From: Geovibrio thiophilus | GTDB lineage: Bacteria; Chrysiogenota; Deferribacteres; Deferribacterales; Geovibrionaceae | Direction of reading: 5' to 3' | Assembly: GCF_004087915.1 (NCBI RefSeq) | Contig: NZ_CP035108.1 | Location: 1,798,001 to 1,862,000, forward strand | Length of the DNA: 64,000 bases | In this document: piece after piece, positions 33,961 to 40,979 of the stretch | How the letters are laid out: every line of letters begins with the position of its first letter | Numbering within the stretch: the first letter of the stretch is position 1 | Made by a program: the position numbers and the translations under genes | Notes under the pieces: model-generated | The model's database searches: none | Seen by the model: only the letters and a program-made list of their open reading frames with translations | What the model was told of the DNA's origin: nothing

Positions 33961-34845
33961 CTAATAATCCTGTTTCAGACCGAAAAGCCCTGACGGCTTA
34001 ACGAACAGAACAAACAGGAAAAATACGTAAATAAGCATCTCTGTCCATGTGGCAGCCATAAACTGAGCGCCGACTGTTTCGATGAGTCCGATGATTATGC
34101 CGCCGAGAATGGCTCCCGGAACGCTTCCCAAACCGCCGAGAACGACAATTACAAATGCCTTTATGTCGAACGGAACGCCCACTGTGGGATAAACATAATA
34201 AAACGGAACCAGAACGCAGGCCGCTACGCCGCAGCAGGCACAGCCTAGTCCAAAAACGATATTGTATATTCTGGTCTGCTTGATTCCCATGAGCGTTGCC
34301 GCCTCACGGTCAAGGCTTGTGGCACGTACTGCCTTGCCCATGCGGGAATGCCTGAGAAACCAGTAAAGATAAATGCCGAGAAGAAGAGTCACCCCTGCGC
34401 CTATTATCTTTGACCAGAGGAAATACATATCGAATATCTCAAGCATCTGACCGGAGACAACGGTCTTAGCCACCCTGAACTCAGCGCCGAAGAGAAGCAG
34501 CGCGAGGTTGTCCAGAACATACCATATCCCTGTTGTAACGATGATCACCGTTATGGGCTCGCGGATGTCTTTTTCCGCCTCAAATATGGGCTTTATTACA
34601 AACTTCTGAAGATAAAAACCGAAGAAGTAAAGAAACGGCACAACCACAAACAGCGCCAGATAGGGGTTCACCCCTGTAAGGGTCACAAACCAGTAAGCGG
34701 CGAACATTCCCACCATAAGGATGGAGCCGTGGGCGAAGTTTATAACCTTCATCACGCCGAAAATAAGTGTAAGCCCGACGGCGGTGAGCCCGTAAATAGA
34801 CCCCATCAGAATGCCGTTTATCACAGACTCGACATAACCAATCAT
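33961..34845 (-). CDS. livH: Branched-chain amino acid-type ABC permease LivH
   Basis: A 294-residue inner-membrane permease. LivH features are GSIYGLTAVGLTLIFGVMKV (20 residues), NFAHGSILMVGMFAAYWF, the RATSLDREAATLMGI coupling region and FVIVVLGGLGSVPGAILGG. About eight helices. It follows livK after a 70-bp gap holding a hairpin that may lower expression of the permease and ATPase genes relative to the binding protein. Confidence 0.93.
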   Translation of the reverse strand: MIGYVESVINGILMGSIYGLTAVGLTLIFGVMKVINFAHGSILMVGMFAAYWFVTLTGVNPYLALFVVVPFLYFFGFYLQKFVIKPIFEAEKDIREPITVIIVTTGIWYVLDNLALLLFGAEFRVAKTVVSGQMLEIFDMYFLWSKIIGAGVTLLLGIYLYWFLRHSRMGKAVRATSLDREAATLMGIKQTRIYNIVFGLGCACCGVAACVLVPFYYVYPTVGVPFDIKAFVIVVLGGLGSVPGAILGGIIIGLIETVGAQFMAATWTEMLIYVFFLFVLFVKPSGLFGLKQDY

Positions 34846-34860
34846 GTGTCAGCTCCTTAA

Positions 34861-34894
34861 AAAAAAGGCGCAGAGGAGAACCTGAGCCCTCCTC
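34861..34894 (-). terminator. Hairpin between livK and livH, possible attenuating terminator
   Basis: GAGGAG (34873-34878) and CTCCTC (34889-34894). On the - strand the stem is followed by TGCGCC and then eight T residues. Partial termination here would favour production of the binding protein, a common arrangement in binding-protein operons. Confidence 0.5.
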
Positions 34895-34915
34895 CTTTCC
34901 TTTTTGAGACTTTAA

Positions 34916-36148
34916 TTATTTGTTAGGCTGAGGGAATACAGGGGTATAGCCTGCTCTTCTCACGTTTTTGGGCCATACCGTGATACGTTCCATATCCTTG
35001 CCTTTCTGGCGGATCTGAACTATTACGAGGCTGGCGTTTTTGTTCTGACCGCTCTGGTCAAACTGGATGCAGTCATAGGCAAGAAGACCCACAGTGCCGC
35101 CGCAGAGGTTGGTTTCGATAAGCGCCTTGCGTACAGCTTCGGGCTTTGTGGAGCCTGCTCTTTCAAGCACGTCCTTGATGAGATACATTGACGCATAAGC
35201 ATCAACAGACTCTCCGGCGAGGCTGTAGCCGTATTTTTTAGTGAATTTCTCGTTGGTTTCCTTAAGTCCGGGGCGGTTAAGATCCGCTTCCCACTCTACA
35301 AGGTCGAATATGTATTCAGCGTTTTTGCCTGCCGCTTTGAGGAAGGAAGGGTCAGCGTGTCCGCCGCCGCTGGTGATTATGGCTTTTACGTTAACTTTCA
35401 TTTCAGCCATTGTGTTTGTAAGGAGGATTGCGTCCGCTGCGTTAGAAGTCATGAAGACAACGTCAGCCTTGGAGCGTTTAAGCTTGATAACAACAGGCGT
35501 GAGGTCACTTGCCGTACTGGGATAAGGCTCATCAAGAACAACTTTGTAGCCTCTTTCTTTTGCCATTTCACGCCATTTTTCAGCGAAGCCCACTCCCCAG
35601 TCGCCGTTTTCATAAACAAAGGCAACGTTTTTAACATCGACGCCGAATTCCTTTTTCATGTCATCAAGGAATTTGAACTGATCCCTTGTCCACCATGAAT
35701 CCTTGGCAGCTATACGGAAAACGTTTTTAAAGCCTCTTTCTGTGATAGTGTCACGCACTGAAACAGGAACTATGAAGGGCATGCCGTAGCGTTCGGCGGT
35801 CTGAGTAACGGGGTAGGTTACTGCGGAGTTCCATGCGCCAGTGAGCACGTGTACTTTTTCTGAATTGATAAGACGCTCAGCCTCAGTAACCCCTGTGGTC
35901 GGGTCGCTTTTACTGTCTGAGAAAACAAGCTGGAGCTTCGCCCCGCCTAGTGACTTGATGCCGCCTGCTGCGTTGATCTCTTCAACAGCCATTTCACGGG
36001 CGTTTTTGCCCTGAATGCCCACAGAGGCAGAAGGACCTGAGAGAGGGATAATGTTGCCGATTTTGATTGTTTCTGCGGCTTCCGCCTGCCCGAAAGAGCA
36101 GAGTGCGGTAAGCAGCGCAAGAAAAGGCAGTACTTTGAAAAACTTCAT
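34916..36148 (-). CDS. Periplasmic amino-acid-binding protein LivK-like
   Basis: A 410-residue type I periplasmic-binding protein with signal peptide (cleavage near AEA-AE, residue 24). Mature start ETIKIGNIIPLSGPSASVG is typical of the Leu/Ile/Val-binding family, as are GGAKLQLVFSDSKSDPTTG and RLINSEKVHVLTGAW. It delivers a ligand to LivHMGF. The ligand cannot be read from sequence; the nearby aminotransferase and aldehyde dehydrogenase suggest an omega- or branched amino acid. No sigma-54 site was found in the 156 bp upstream, so it may be read through from the aminotransferase gene or have another promoter. Confidence 0.85.
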   Translation of the reverse strand: MKFFKVLPFLALLTALCSFGQAEAAETIKIGNIIPLSGPSASVGIQGKNAREMAVEEINAAGGIKSLGGAKLQLVFSDSKSDPTTGVTEAERLINSEKVHVLTGAWNSAVTYPVTQTAERYGMPFIVPVSVRDTITERGFKNVFRIAAKDSWWTRDQFKFLDDMKKEFGVDVKNVAFVYENGDWGVGFAEKWREMAKERGYKVVLDEPYPSTASDLTPVVIKLKRSKADVVFMTSNAADAILLTNTMAEMKVNVKAIITSGGGHADPSFLKAAGKNAEYIFDLVEWEADLNRPGLKETNEKFTKKYGYSLAGESVDAYASMYLIKDVLERAGSTKPEAVRKALIETNLCGGTVGLLAYDCIQFDQSGQNKNASLVIVQIRQKGKDMERITVWPKNVRRAGYTPVFPQPNK

Positions 36149-36211
36149 ATCTTTCTCCTGTATCAGTGTTTATGCGGGATACCCCGCCGTGGTTAACATT
36201 TTAATAACTGA

Positions 36212-36300
36212 AATCCGCACATCCTGTCGGATTGCCACACACGCTTACGCCGCAGTAAATGCGGCTTCGCTCCGCACGGCGCAGTTCCATCCATGGAACT
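36212..36300 (-). repeat. Three-hairpin structured repeat, copy A, directly after the aminotransferase stop
   Basis: Hairpins: AATCCG (36212-36217) with CGGATT (36228-36233); GCCGCA (36249-36254) with TGCGGC (36260-36265); AGTTCCAT (36283-36290) with ATGGAACT (36293-36300). The single-stranded parts (TTCGCTCCGCACGGCGC) are identical to copy B at 37988-38082, whereas the stems differ by paired changes. It begins 4 bp beyond the stop codon of the gene at 36305. Confidence 0.75.
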
Positions 36301-36304
36301 GTTC

Positions 36305-37648
36305 CTATTTCAACGTTTTGCGCACAGCAGATTCAAATATATCCATAGCCTGTTTAAGCTGTTCATCGGTGAGTACGAGGGGAGGGAGAAACCTCACCAC
36401 GTTGCCGAAGATCCCCGCGCCTATCACAAGCAGACCCTGCTTAAAGCATTCGGCGTTGATGGAGGATACAGCGTCCTTGTAAGGTTCCTTGGTCGCCGGA
36501 TCTTTCACAAACTCGATGCCTATCATGGCGCCCAGACCGCGCACATCGCCCATCTGTGGAAATTCTTTTTGCAGCGCTCTCGCTCTGTCCATGATGTAAG
36601 CGCCTATTTTCAGTGATTTTTCGCTGAGGTTCTGCTCCTCCATCATCCTGATGGAAGCAAGGGCAGCCTCGCACGCAACAGGGTTTCCGCCGTATGTGCC
36701 GCCTATTCCGCCTGCGCCCACCGAGTCCATAATCTCTTTTTTGCCGACCACTGCGGAAATAGGCATTCCGGAGCCAAGAGACTTTGCCATTGTCACGAGA
36801 TCAGGTTCTACGCCGAAATGCTCCACGGCAAACATTCTGCCTGTGCGGCAGAAGCCTGACTGAACCTCGTCCGCAATGAGAACTATGCCGTATTCGTCGC
36901 ATATTTCTCTCAGACCCTGCCAGTATCCCTTGGGAGGCACATTGAAGCCGCCCTCGCCCTGCACCGGTTCAAGGATAACCGCCGCTATATTCATGGGATT
37001 GACTTCGGAAACAAAGAAACGTCTGAAATAGTCAAGGTAAGCTCTGCACGCCTCCTCCTCGGAGGTGTTTATCTGCCCCCTGTAAACATTGGGGAACGGA
37101 ACCTTGTAAACCTCGGGAGCGAAAGGACCGAAGCCGTCTTTGTACGGCTTGACCTTGCTTGTGAGTGTCATCGTGAGGAGTGTTCTTCCGTGGAAGCCTG
37201 ATTCAAAGGCAACCACGCCTGTGCGCTTGGTATATGTCTTTGCTATTTTGATTGCGTTTTCCACAGCTTCAGCGCCGCTGTTTACAAACATCGCCTTCTT
37301 GGACGATTTACCCGGAGCTATCTGCGTGAGCTTCTCCGCAAGACGCACGTAAGGTTCGTACATGCTGACCATGAAGCAGGAGTGCAGGAGTTTGTCCGCC
37401 TGATCCTTTATTGCTTTTACAACCTCATCAGGGCAGTGTCCGCAGGAGGTAACGCCTATGCCTGCGTAGAAGTCAAGATATGTATTGCCGTCCGTGTCCT
37501 CTATGACTGCGCCCTTAGCCTGCTTCACAACCAAAGGGAAGGTGCATGATATTCCTGCTGCCACGTATGCGGCTTTGTCATCGATTATCTTTTTGGTGCG
37601 CTCGCTCTGGTGTGTGCTTATATTTGCCAATTCCTTTCCGTTTAACAT
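36305..37648 (-). CDS. gabT: Class III omega-aminotransferase, 4-aminobutyrate aminotransferase-like (GabT)
   Basis: A 447-residue PLP enzyme that moves the amino group of an omega-amino acid to 2-oxoglutarate, giving an aldehyde such as succinate semialdehyde. Motifs: FVNSGAEAVENAIKIA, ESGFHGRTLLTMTLT, EPVQGEGGFNVPP, IADEVQSGFCRTG (D260) and PLP lysine K289 in MAKSLGSGMP. These match GabT; 5-aminovalerate, beta-alanine or putrescine-derived substrates remain possible. A sigma-54 promoter at 37689-37704 and three palindromic sites at 37768-37824 lie upstream. The product aldehyde would be oxidised by the dehydrogenase encoded upstream. Confidence 0.88.
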   Translation of the reverse strand: MLNGKELANISTHQSERTKKIIDDKAAYVAAGISCTFPLVVKQAKGAVIEDTDGNTYLDFYAGIGVTSCGHCPDEVVKAIKDQADKLLHSCFMVSMYEPYVRLAEKLTQIAPGKSSKKAMFVNSGAEAVENAIKIAKTYTKRTGVVAFESGFHGRTLLTMTLTSKVKPYKDGFGPFAPEVYKVPFPNVYRGQINTSEEEACRAYLDYFRRFFVSEVNPMNIAAVILEPVQGEGGFNVPPKGYWQGLREICDEYGIVLIADEVQSGFCRTGRMFAVEHFGVEPDLVTMAKSLGSGMPISAVVGKKEIMDSVGAGGIGGTYGGNPVACEAALASIRMMEEQNLSEKSLKIGAYIMDRARALQKEFPQMGDVRGLGAMIGIEFVKDPATKEPYKDAVSSINAECFKQGLLVIGAGIFGNVVRFLPPLVLTDEQLKQAMDIFESAVRKTLK

Positions 37649-37688
37649 CTGAAACAGCCTCCGGATTCAAAAATGTTTTAAAGTTATG

Positions 37689-37704
37689 AGCAACGGTTGT
37701 GCCA
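37689..37704 (-). promoter_or_regulatory. Sigma-54 (-24/-12) promoter of the aminotransferase gene
   Basis: On the - strand TGGCACAACCGTTGCT, a full match to the TGGCAC-N5-TTGCW consensus with the required 10 nt between GG and GC. The expected transcript start is about 30 nt before the ATG at 37648. Confidence 0.85.
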
Positions 37705-37767
37705 CAGATCTTTTTTATCTGACAAATAAGCGAAAACAGCCTGAATAAGGACTATGCGTATATACGG

Positions 37768-37824
37768 GTTAACTTTGGTTTACATGAGCGTCAACCAGAG
37801 GCTACAGGGTCAACCATGGTTTAC
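37768..37824 (-). promoter_or_regulatory. Three 16-bp palindromic sites, probable enhancer for the NtrC-type regulator
   Basis: GTTAACTTTGGTTTAC (37768-37783), GTCAACCAGAGGCTAC (37790-37805) and GTCAACCATGGTTTAC (37809-37824) share the pattern GTYAAC-N4-GKYTAC and are spaced 22 and 19 bp, about two helical turns. They lie 64-135 bp upstream of the sigma-54 promoter, the usual place for activator sites. Binding by the regulator encoded at 39576-40979 is inferred. Confidence 0.65.
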
Positions 37825-37837
37825 TCCAAAATAAAAA

Positions 37838-37864
37838 GCCCGCAGCACGGTAGAAACTGCGGGC
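37838..37864 (-). terminator. Terminator downstream of the aldehyde dehydrogenase gene
   Basis: GCCCGCAG (37838-37845) with CTGCGGGC (37857-37864), loop 11 nt. Read on the - strand the stem is followed by TTTTTATTTT. It lies 225 bp after the stop, beyond the two repeat elements. Confidence 0.75.
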
Positions 37865-37897
37865 AGGGGAAACTTAACTGCAGTCATTAAACTCGTT

Positions 37898-37978
37898 AGA
37901 GACTGCTTCGTCGCTTATGCTCCTCGCAGTGACGTAAACTGCTGTCATTGCGAACCCTGAAAGAGTGAAGCAATCTCT
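37898..37978. repeat. Inverted-repeat element with CATTGCGA / GAAGCAATCTC-type arms
   Basis: AGAGACTGCTTC (37898-37909) faces GAAGCAATCTCT (37967-37978), and CTCGCAGTGACG (37923-37934) faces TGTCATTGCGA (37943-37953). The arms resemble the dispersed TCATTGCGAG...GAAGCAATCT repeats seen in many bacterial genomes. Paired head to head they would form one long imperfect hairpin. Confidence 0.6.
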
Positions 37979-37987
37979 GTCTTTACA

Positions 37988-38082
37988 ATCCAAAATTTAC
38001 CATCCTTGGAAATTTTGGATACACGCTCACGCCGTGATAAACACGGCTTCGCTCCGCACGGCGCAACTCCATCCATGGAGTT
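37988..38082 (-). repeat. Three-hairpin structured repeat, copy B, directly after the aldehyde dehydrogenase stop
   Basis: Hairpins: ATCCAAAATTT (37988-37998) with AAATTTTGGAT (38010-38020); GCCGTG (38031-38036) with CACGGC (38042-38047); AACTCCAT (38065-38072) with ATGGAGTT (38075-38082). Compared with copy A, the stems change on both sides (for example GCCGCA/TGCGGC to GCCGTG/CACGGC) and the linkers stay the same. It lies 6 bp beyond the stop codon at 38089. Confidence 0.75.
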
Positions 38083-38088
38083 GCATGG

Positions 38089-39516
38089 TTAATTTCTGTT
38101 AATCATCACCATCTTAATCGTCATCATGTCTTCCATGGCGAACTTAACGCCCTCTCTGCCGAGACCGGAGAGCTTGTTGCCGCCGTAGGGGAGATGATCG
38201 ACCCTGAAAGTGGATGTATCGTTTATCATCACGCCGCCGACATCAAGTTCATCAACGGCTTTCATCGCTTTGTTTATATCTGTCGTGTATATACCCGCCT
38301 GAAGTCCGAAATCGGAATCATTCACTCTCGCCAGAGCATCATCAAAATCATCATAAGCCACTATGGACACCACTGGAGCAAAGGTTTCCATGCACATTAC
38401 CTTCATCTCCTCAGTAACGTTTGTAAGCACCGTTGGAAGATAAACCATGCCTTCCGCCCTGCCGCCTGCGGCAATAACAGCGCCCTGAGCTTCAGCCTCC
38501 TTCACCCATGAGTCGATACGGTTAAGCTCTTTTGAGTCTATCATGGGTCCGACATCACACGCCTTATCCATAGGATCGCCGATTTTCAGCGCTTTCGTCT
38601 TTTCCACAAACAGCTCAGTGAACCTGTCCACGCATTTGCTGTTAACGTATATCCTCTGGAGGGAGATGCACACCTGACCGGAGTTTGAAAAAGCGCTCAC
38701 AACGCATCTGGCGGCGGTTTTTTCAAGATCGGCATCGGGCTCAATGATCGTAGCCGAGTTGTTACCGAGTTCCAGCGTAACCTTCTTGATCCCTGCCTTG
38801 CGCATTATCTGATCCCCTACCCCGGGAGAACCGGTGAAGGTGATTTTCTTGGTTTTAGGGCTTATAACTATTGTGTCTCCCACTGTTGCGCCTGAACCTA
38901 TAACAACATTAAGCACCCCTGCAGGGAGCCCTGCTTTCTCCATTATTTCAGCGAGAATTATGGACGAAAGCGGTGTGGATGAGGCAGGCTTCAGCACAAC
39001 GGTATTTCCGGCAGCGATTGCAGGGGCAACCTTATGAGCCACAAGGTTAAGAGGGAAGTTGAAGGGGGTTATGGCGCCGATTACGCCCACAGGCTCACGC
39101 AGGAAATAGCCGACGCGGTTTTCACCGAACTTGCTGGCATCAATCTGAATTGTTTCACCGTGGATGTGTTTTGTCTCTTCCGACGCGAACTTGAATGTCT
39201 CCGCACTGCGCAGTACCTCGTTCATGGAGAACTTCCACGCCTTACCCGCCTCAAGGCAGATTATCTCGGTTATTTCATCCGCACGGTCAAGTATACCCTG
39301 CGCCGTCTTCTCCAATATTTCCGAGCGTTTGTGTGCGGGCATCCTGCGAAATGATCTGAATGCCGCTTCCGCCGCGTCTATAGCCTCGTCAGTGAGCGCT
39401 TCATCCGCCTGCGGAACATAGGCGAAGATTTCGCCGCTGAATTTATTTTTTACTTCGAGTTCCTTACCCGTTTCCACCCATTTGCCGTTTATGAGTGTTC
39501 TGTAATGCTTAGGCAT
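38089..39516 (-). CDS. NAD(P)-dependent aldehyde dehydrogenase, semialdehyde dehydrogenase-like
   Basis: A 475-residue aldehyde dehydrogenase with the catalytic cysteine C283 (SNSGQVCISLQRIYV), the general base E249 (KVTLELGNNSATII), the cofactor segment GVIGAITPFNFPLNLVAHK (19 residues) and GSPGVGDQIMRKAG. It is closest in style to lactaldehyde, phosphonoacetaldehyde and succinate-semialdehyde dehydrogenases. I chose ATG 39516 (MPKHYRTLINGKW), 32 nt after the predicted transcript start. A sigma-54 promoter (39558-39573) lies between it and the regulator gene. It would oxidise the aldehyde made by the nearby aminotransferase to a carboxylate. Confidence 0.88.
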   Translation of the reverse strand: MPKHYRTLINGKWVETGKELEVKNKFSGEIFAYVPQADEALTDEAIDAAEAAFRSFRRMPAHKRSEILEKTAQGILDRADEITEIICLEAGKAWKFSMNEVLRSAETFKFASEETKHIHGETIQIDASKFGENRVGYFLREPVGVIGAITPFNFPLNLVAHKVAPAIAAGNTVVLKPASSTPLSSIILAEIMEKAGLPAGVLNVVIGSGATVGDTIVISPKTKKITFTGSPGVGDQIMRKAGIKKVTLELGNNSATIIEPDADLEKTAARCVVSAFSNSGQVCISLQRIYVNSKCVDRFTELFVEKTKALKIGDPMDKACDVGPMIDSKELNRIDSWVKEAEAQGAVIAAGGRAEGMVYLPTVLTNVTEEMKVMCMETFAPVVSIVAYDDFDDALARVNDSDFGLQAGIYTTDINKAMKAVDELDVGGVMINDTSTFRVDHLPYGGNKLSGLGREGVKFAMEDMMTIKMVMINRN

Positions 39517-39557
39517 TTTTTCACCTCTCACGCTGTTTAACTTACAGCATTGTCAGG

Positions 39558-39573
39558 TGCAATAAGCATGCCA
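39558..39573 (-). promoter_or_regulatory. Sigma-54 (-24/-12) promoter of the aldehyde dehydrogenase gene
   Basis: On the - strand TGGCATGCTTATTGCA, one mismatch to TGGCAC-N5-TTGCW with correct GG/GC spacing, in the 59-bp gap after the regulator gene. It shares the CTTATTGCA half with the promoter before the kinase. Confidence 0.8.
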
Positions 39574-39575
39574 GA

Positions 39576-40979
39576 TCAGGAGGTGCGTTTTTTGAGACGT
39601 TTGTGGAGAGCCTGTTTTGAAATGCCTAAAAGCCTCGCCGCCTGACTCATGTTTTCCGAAGCCTTGAGAGCCTCACTGACGGCGTATTCCGAAACCTCAT
39701 CCAGCGTGGGGAAGCGCCCGAAGATTTTCTCAAGGGAGCTGACGGTTTCAGCGTCCGCAGCAGGGAGAACTTCAGTGCCGCCCAAGCGTCCGGCGATTAT
39801 ATTTTCCGTGATTATGCCGTCCGTGCAGCGCACCACAGCATCATAGATATAGGTTTTAAGCTCACGTATATTCCCGGGAAATGTGTGGGAGGTGATAAGG
39901 CTCATAGCCTCCCTGCTGATCTCAGGCTTGGGTTTATTGACTGTTTTAGCCGCTTCTTCCGCAAGATAGTTCGCGATAAGCGGAATGTCCTCTTTTCTCT
40001 CACGGAGGGGCGGAATTTTGATAAGATGGGTGCTGAGCCTGTAATACAAATCCCTGCGGAATCCGCCGGAGGAAGCGGCAGAGCTGAGGTCTTTGTTTGC
40101 GGCGGCGATTATCCTCGCCTCGCATCTCTTCGGCTTGTCCGAACCGAGAGGATAGTATATCCGCTCCTGTAAAAGACGCAGAAGTTTAACCTGTGAGACC
40201 TCACTCAGGTCTCCTATTTCATCCAGAAAGATTGTACCCTGCCTTGCCTTCTCGATAAGTCCTGAGCGCACACTGTCCGCGCCTGTGTAGGCTCCCTTGG
40301 CATGTCCGAAAAGTGTATCCGAAAACAGTGTGTCATCCAGACCGGAAACATCCACAGCCACAAACTCGCCGGTGAAGCCGCTGACATCATGAATGGCACG
40401 GGAGATCATCTCCTTTCCGGAGCCTGTTTCACCAAGAATAAGCACAGGCTGACCGCTCACCGCTATTGCTTCAATATACTGAAAAATACCGTGCATCTCA
40501 GCGTTTCTGGTTACTATACGGCTGAAAATATCCTGCCGCCTGAGACCGCCGCCGAAGTTCATTCCTTTCATGGAGAGAAGCTCGGAACGCAGGGCGCTTA
40601 TCTCGTGGGCATTTCTCAGCGCAGAGCTGAACGTGTTCATATTTATAGGTTTTACAAGGTAATCATGGGCGCCCAGCTTAAGGCACTCCACAGCGACCTC
40701 GATCTCCGAATTGGCAGTGCAGATAATCACCGGAACATGGGGCATCTGCTCCTTGATTTCCCGCAGAACCTCCTGACCGGACTTGTGGGGCATGTTAAGA
40801 TCCAGAAAAACCACTGGCGAAGGCATAGTCCGCAGAACACTCATAACCTCTCTTGAATCCTCAAGGGCGGTTATGTTCTTTATTCCCATGGACTGAAGCA
40901 GGAAGGAATACGCCTCAAGCTCGTCTTTTTCATCATCCACAAGAAGAATGCTTGAGCCGTAGTTGTTGAAATCTATCAT
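39576..40979 (-). CDS. NtrC-family sigma-54-dependent response regulator
   Basis: A 467-residue activator. The receiver domain has the phospho-acceptor D60 (VVFLDLNMP) with DDE and K110 (YLVKPINM). The AAA+ domain has Walker A GETGSGKE (183-190), the sigma-54-contacting loop GAYTGA (229-234, the accepted Phe-to-Tyr variant), Walker B TIFLDEIGDL and the arginine finger region FRRDLYYRLS. A C-terminal Fis-type helix-turn-helix (SQAARLLGISKQALHKRL) binds DNA. The ATG overlaps the stop of the kinase gene. It should activate the three sigma-54 promoters found here. Confidence 0.94.
   Translation of the reverse strand: MIDFNNYGSSILLVDDEKDELEAYSFLLQSMGIKNITALEDSREVMSVLRTMPSPVVFLDLNMPHKSGQEVLREIKEQMPHVPVIICTANSEIEVAVECLKLGAHDYLVKPINMNTFSSALRNAHEISALRSELLSMKGMNFGGGLRRQDIFSRIVTRNAEMHGIFQYIEAIAVSGQPVLILGETGSGKEMISRAIHDVSGFTGEFVAVDVSGLDDTLFSDTLFGHAKGAYTGADSVRSGLIEKARQGTIFLDEIGDLSEVSQVKLLRLLQERIYYPLGSDKPKRCEARIIAAANKDLSSAASSGGFRRDLYYRLSTHLIKIPPLRERKEDIPLIANYLAEEAAKTVNKPKPEISREAMSLITSHTFPGNIRELKTYIYDAVVRCTDGIITENIIAGRLGGTEVLPAADAETVSSLEKIFGRFPTLDEVSEYAVSEALKASENMSQAARLLGISKQALHKRLKKRTS

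Larger units (their letters stand above)
37649..38088. other. 440-bp gene-free stretch between the aldehyde dehydrogenase and aminotransferase genes
   Basis: Densely packed with signals, each listed separately: sigma-54 promoter (37689-37704), three palindromic sites (37768-37824), a terminator (37838-37864), an inverted-repeat element (37898-37978) and structured repeat copy B (37988-38082). No coding capacity was seen. Confidence 0.8.

Noticed and set aside
36149-36304. Sigma-54 promoter for livK
   Set aside because: A TGGCAA sequence occurs on the - strand, but no GC follows at the required 10-nt spacing.
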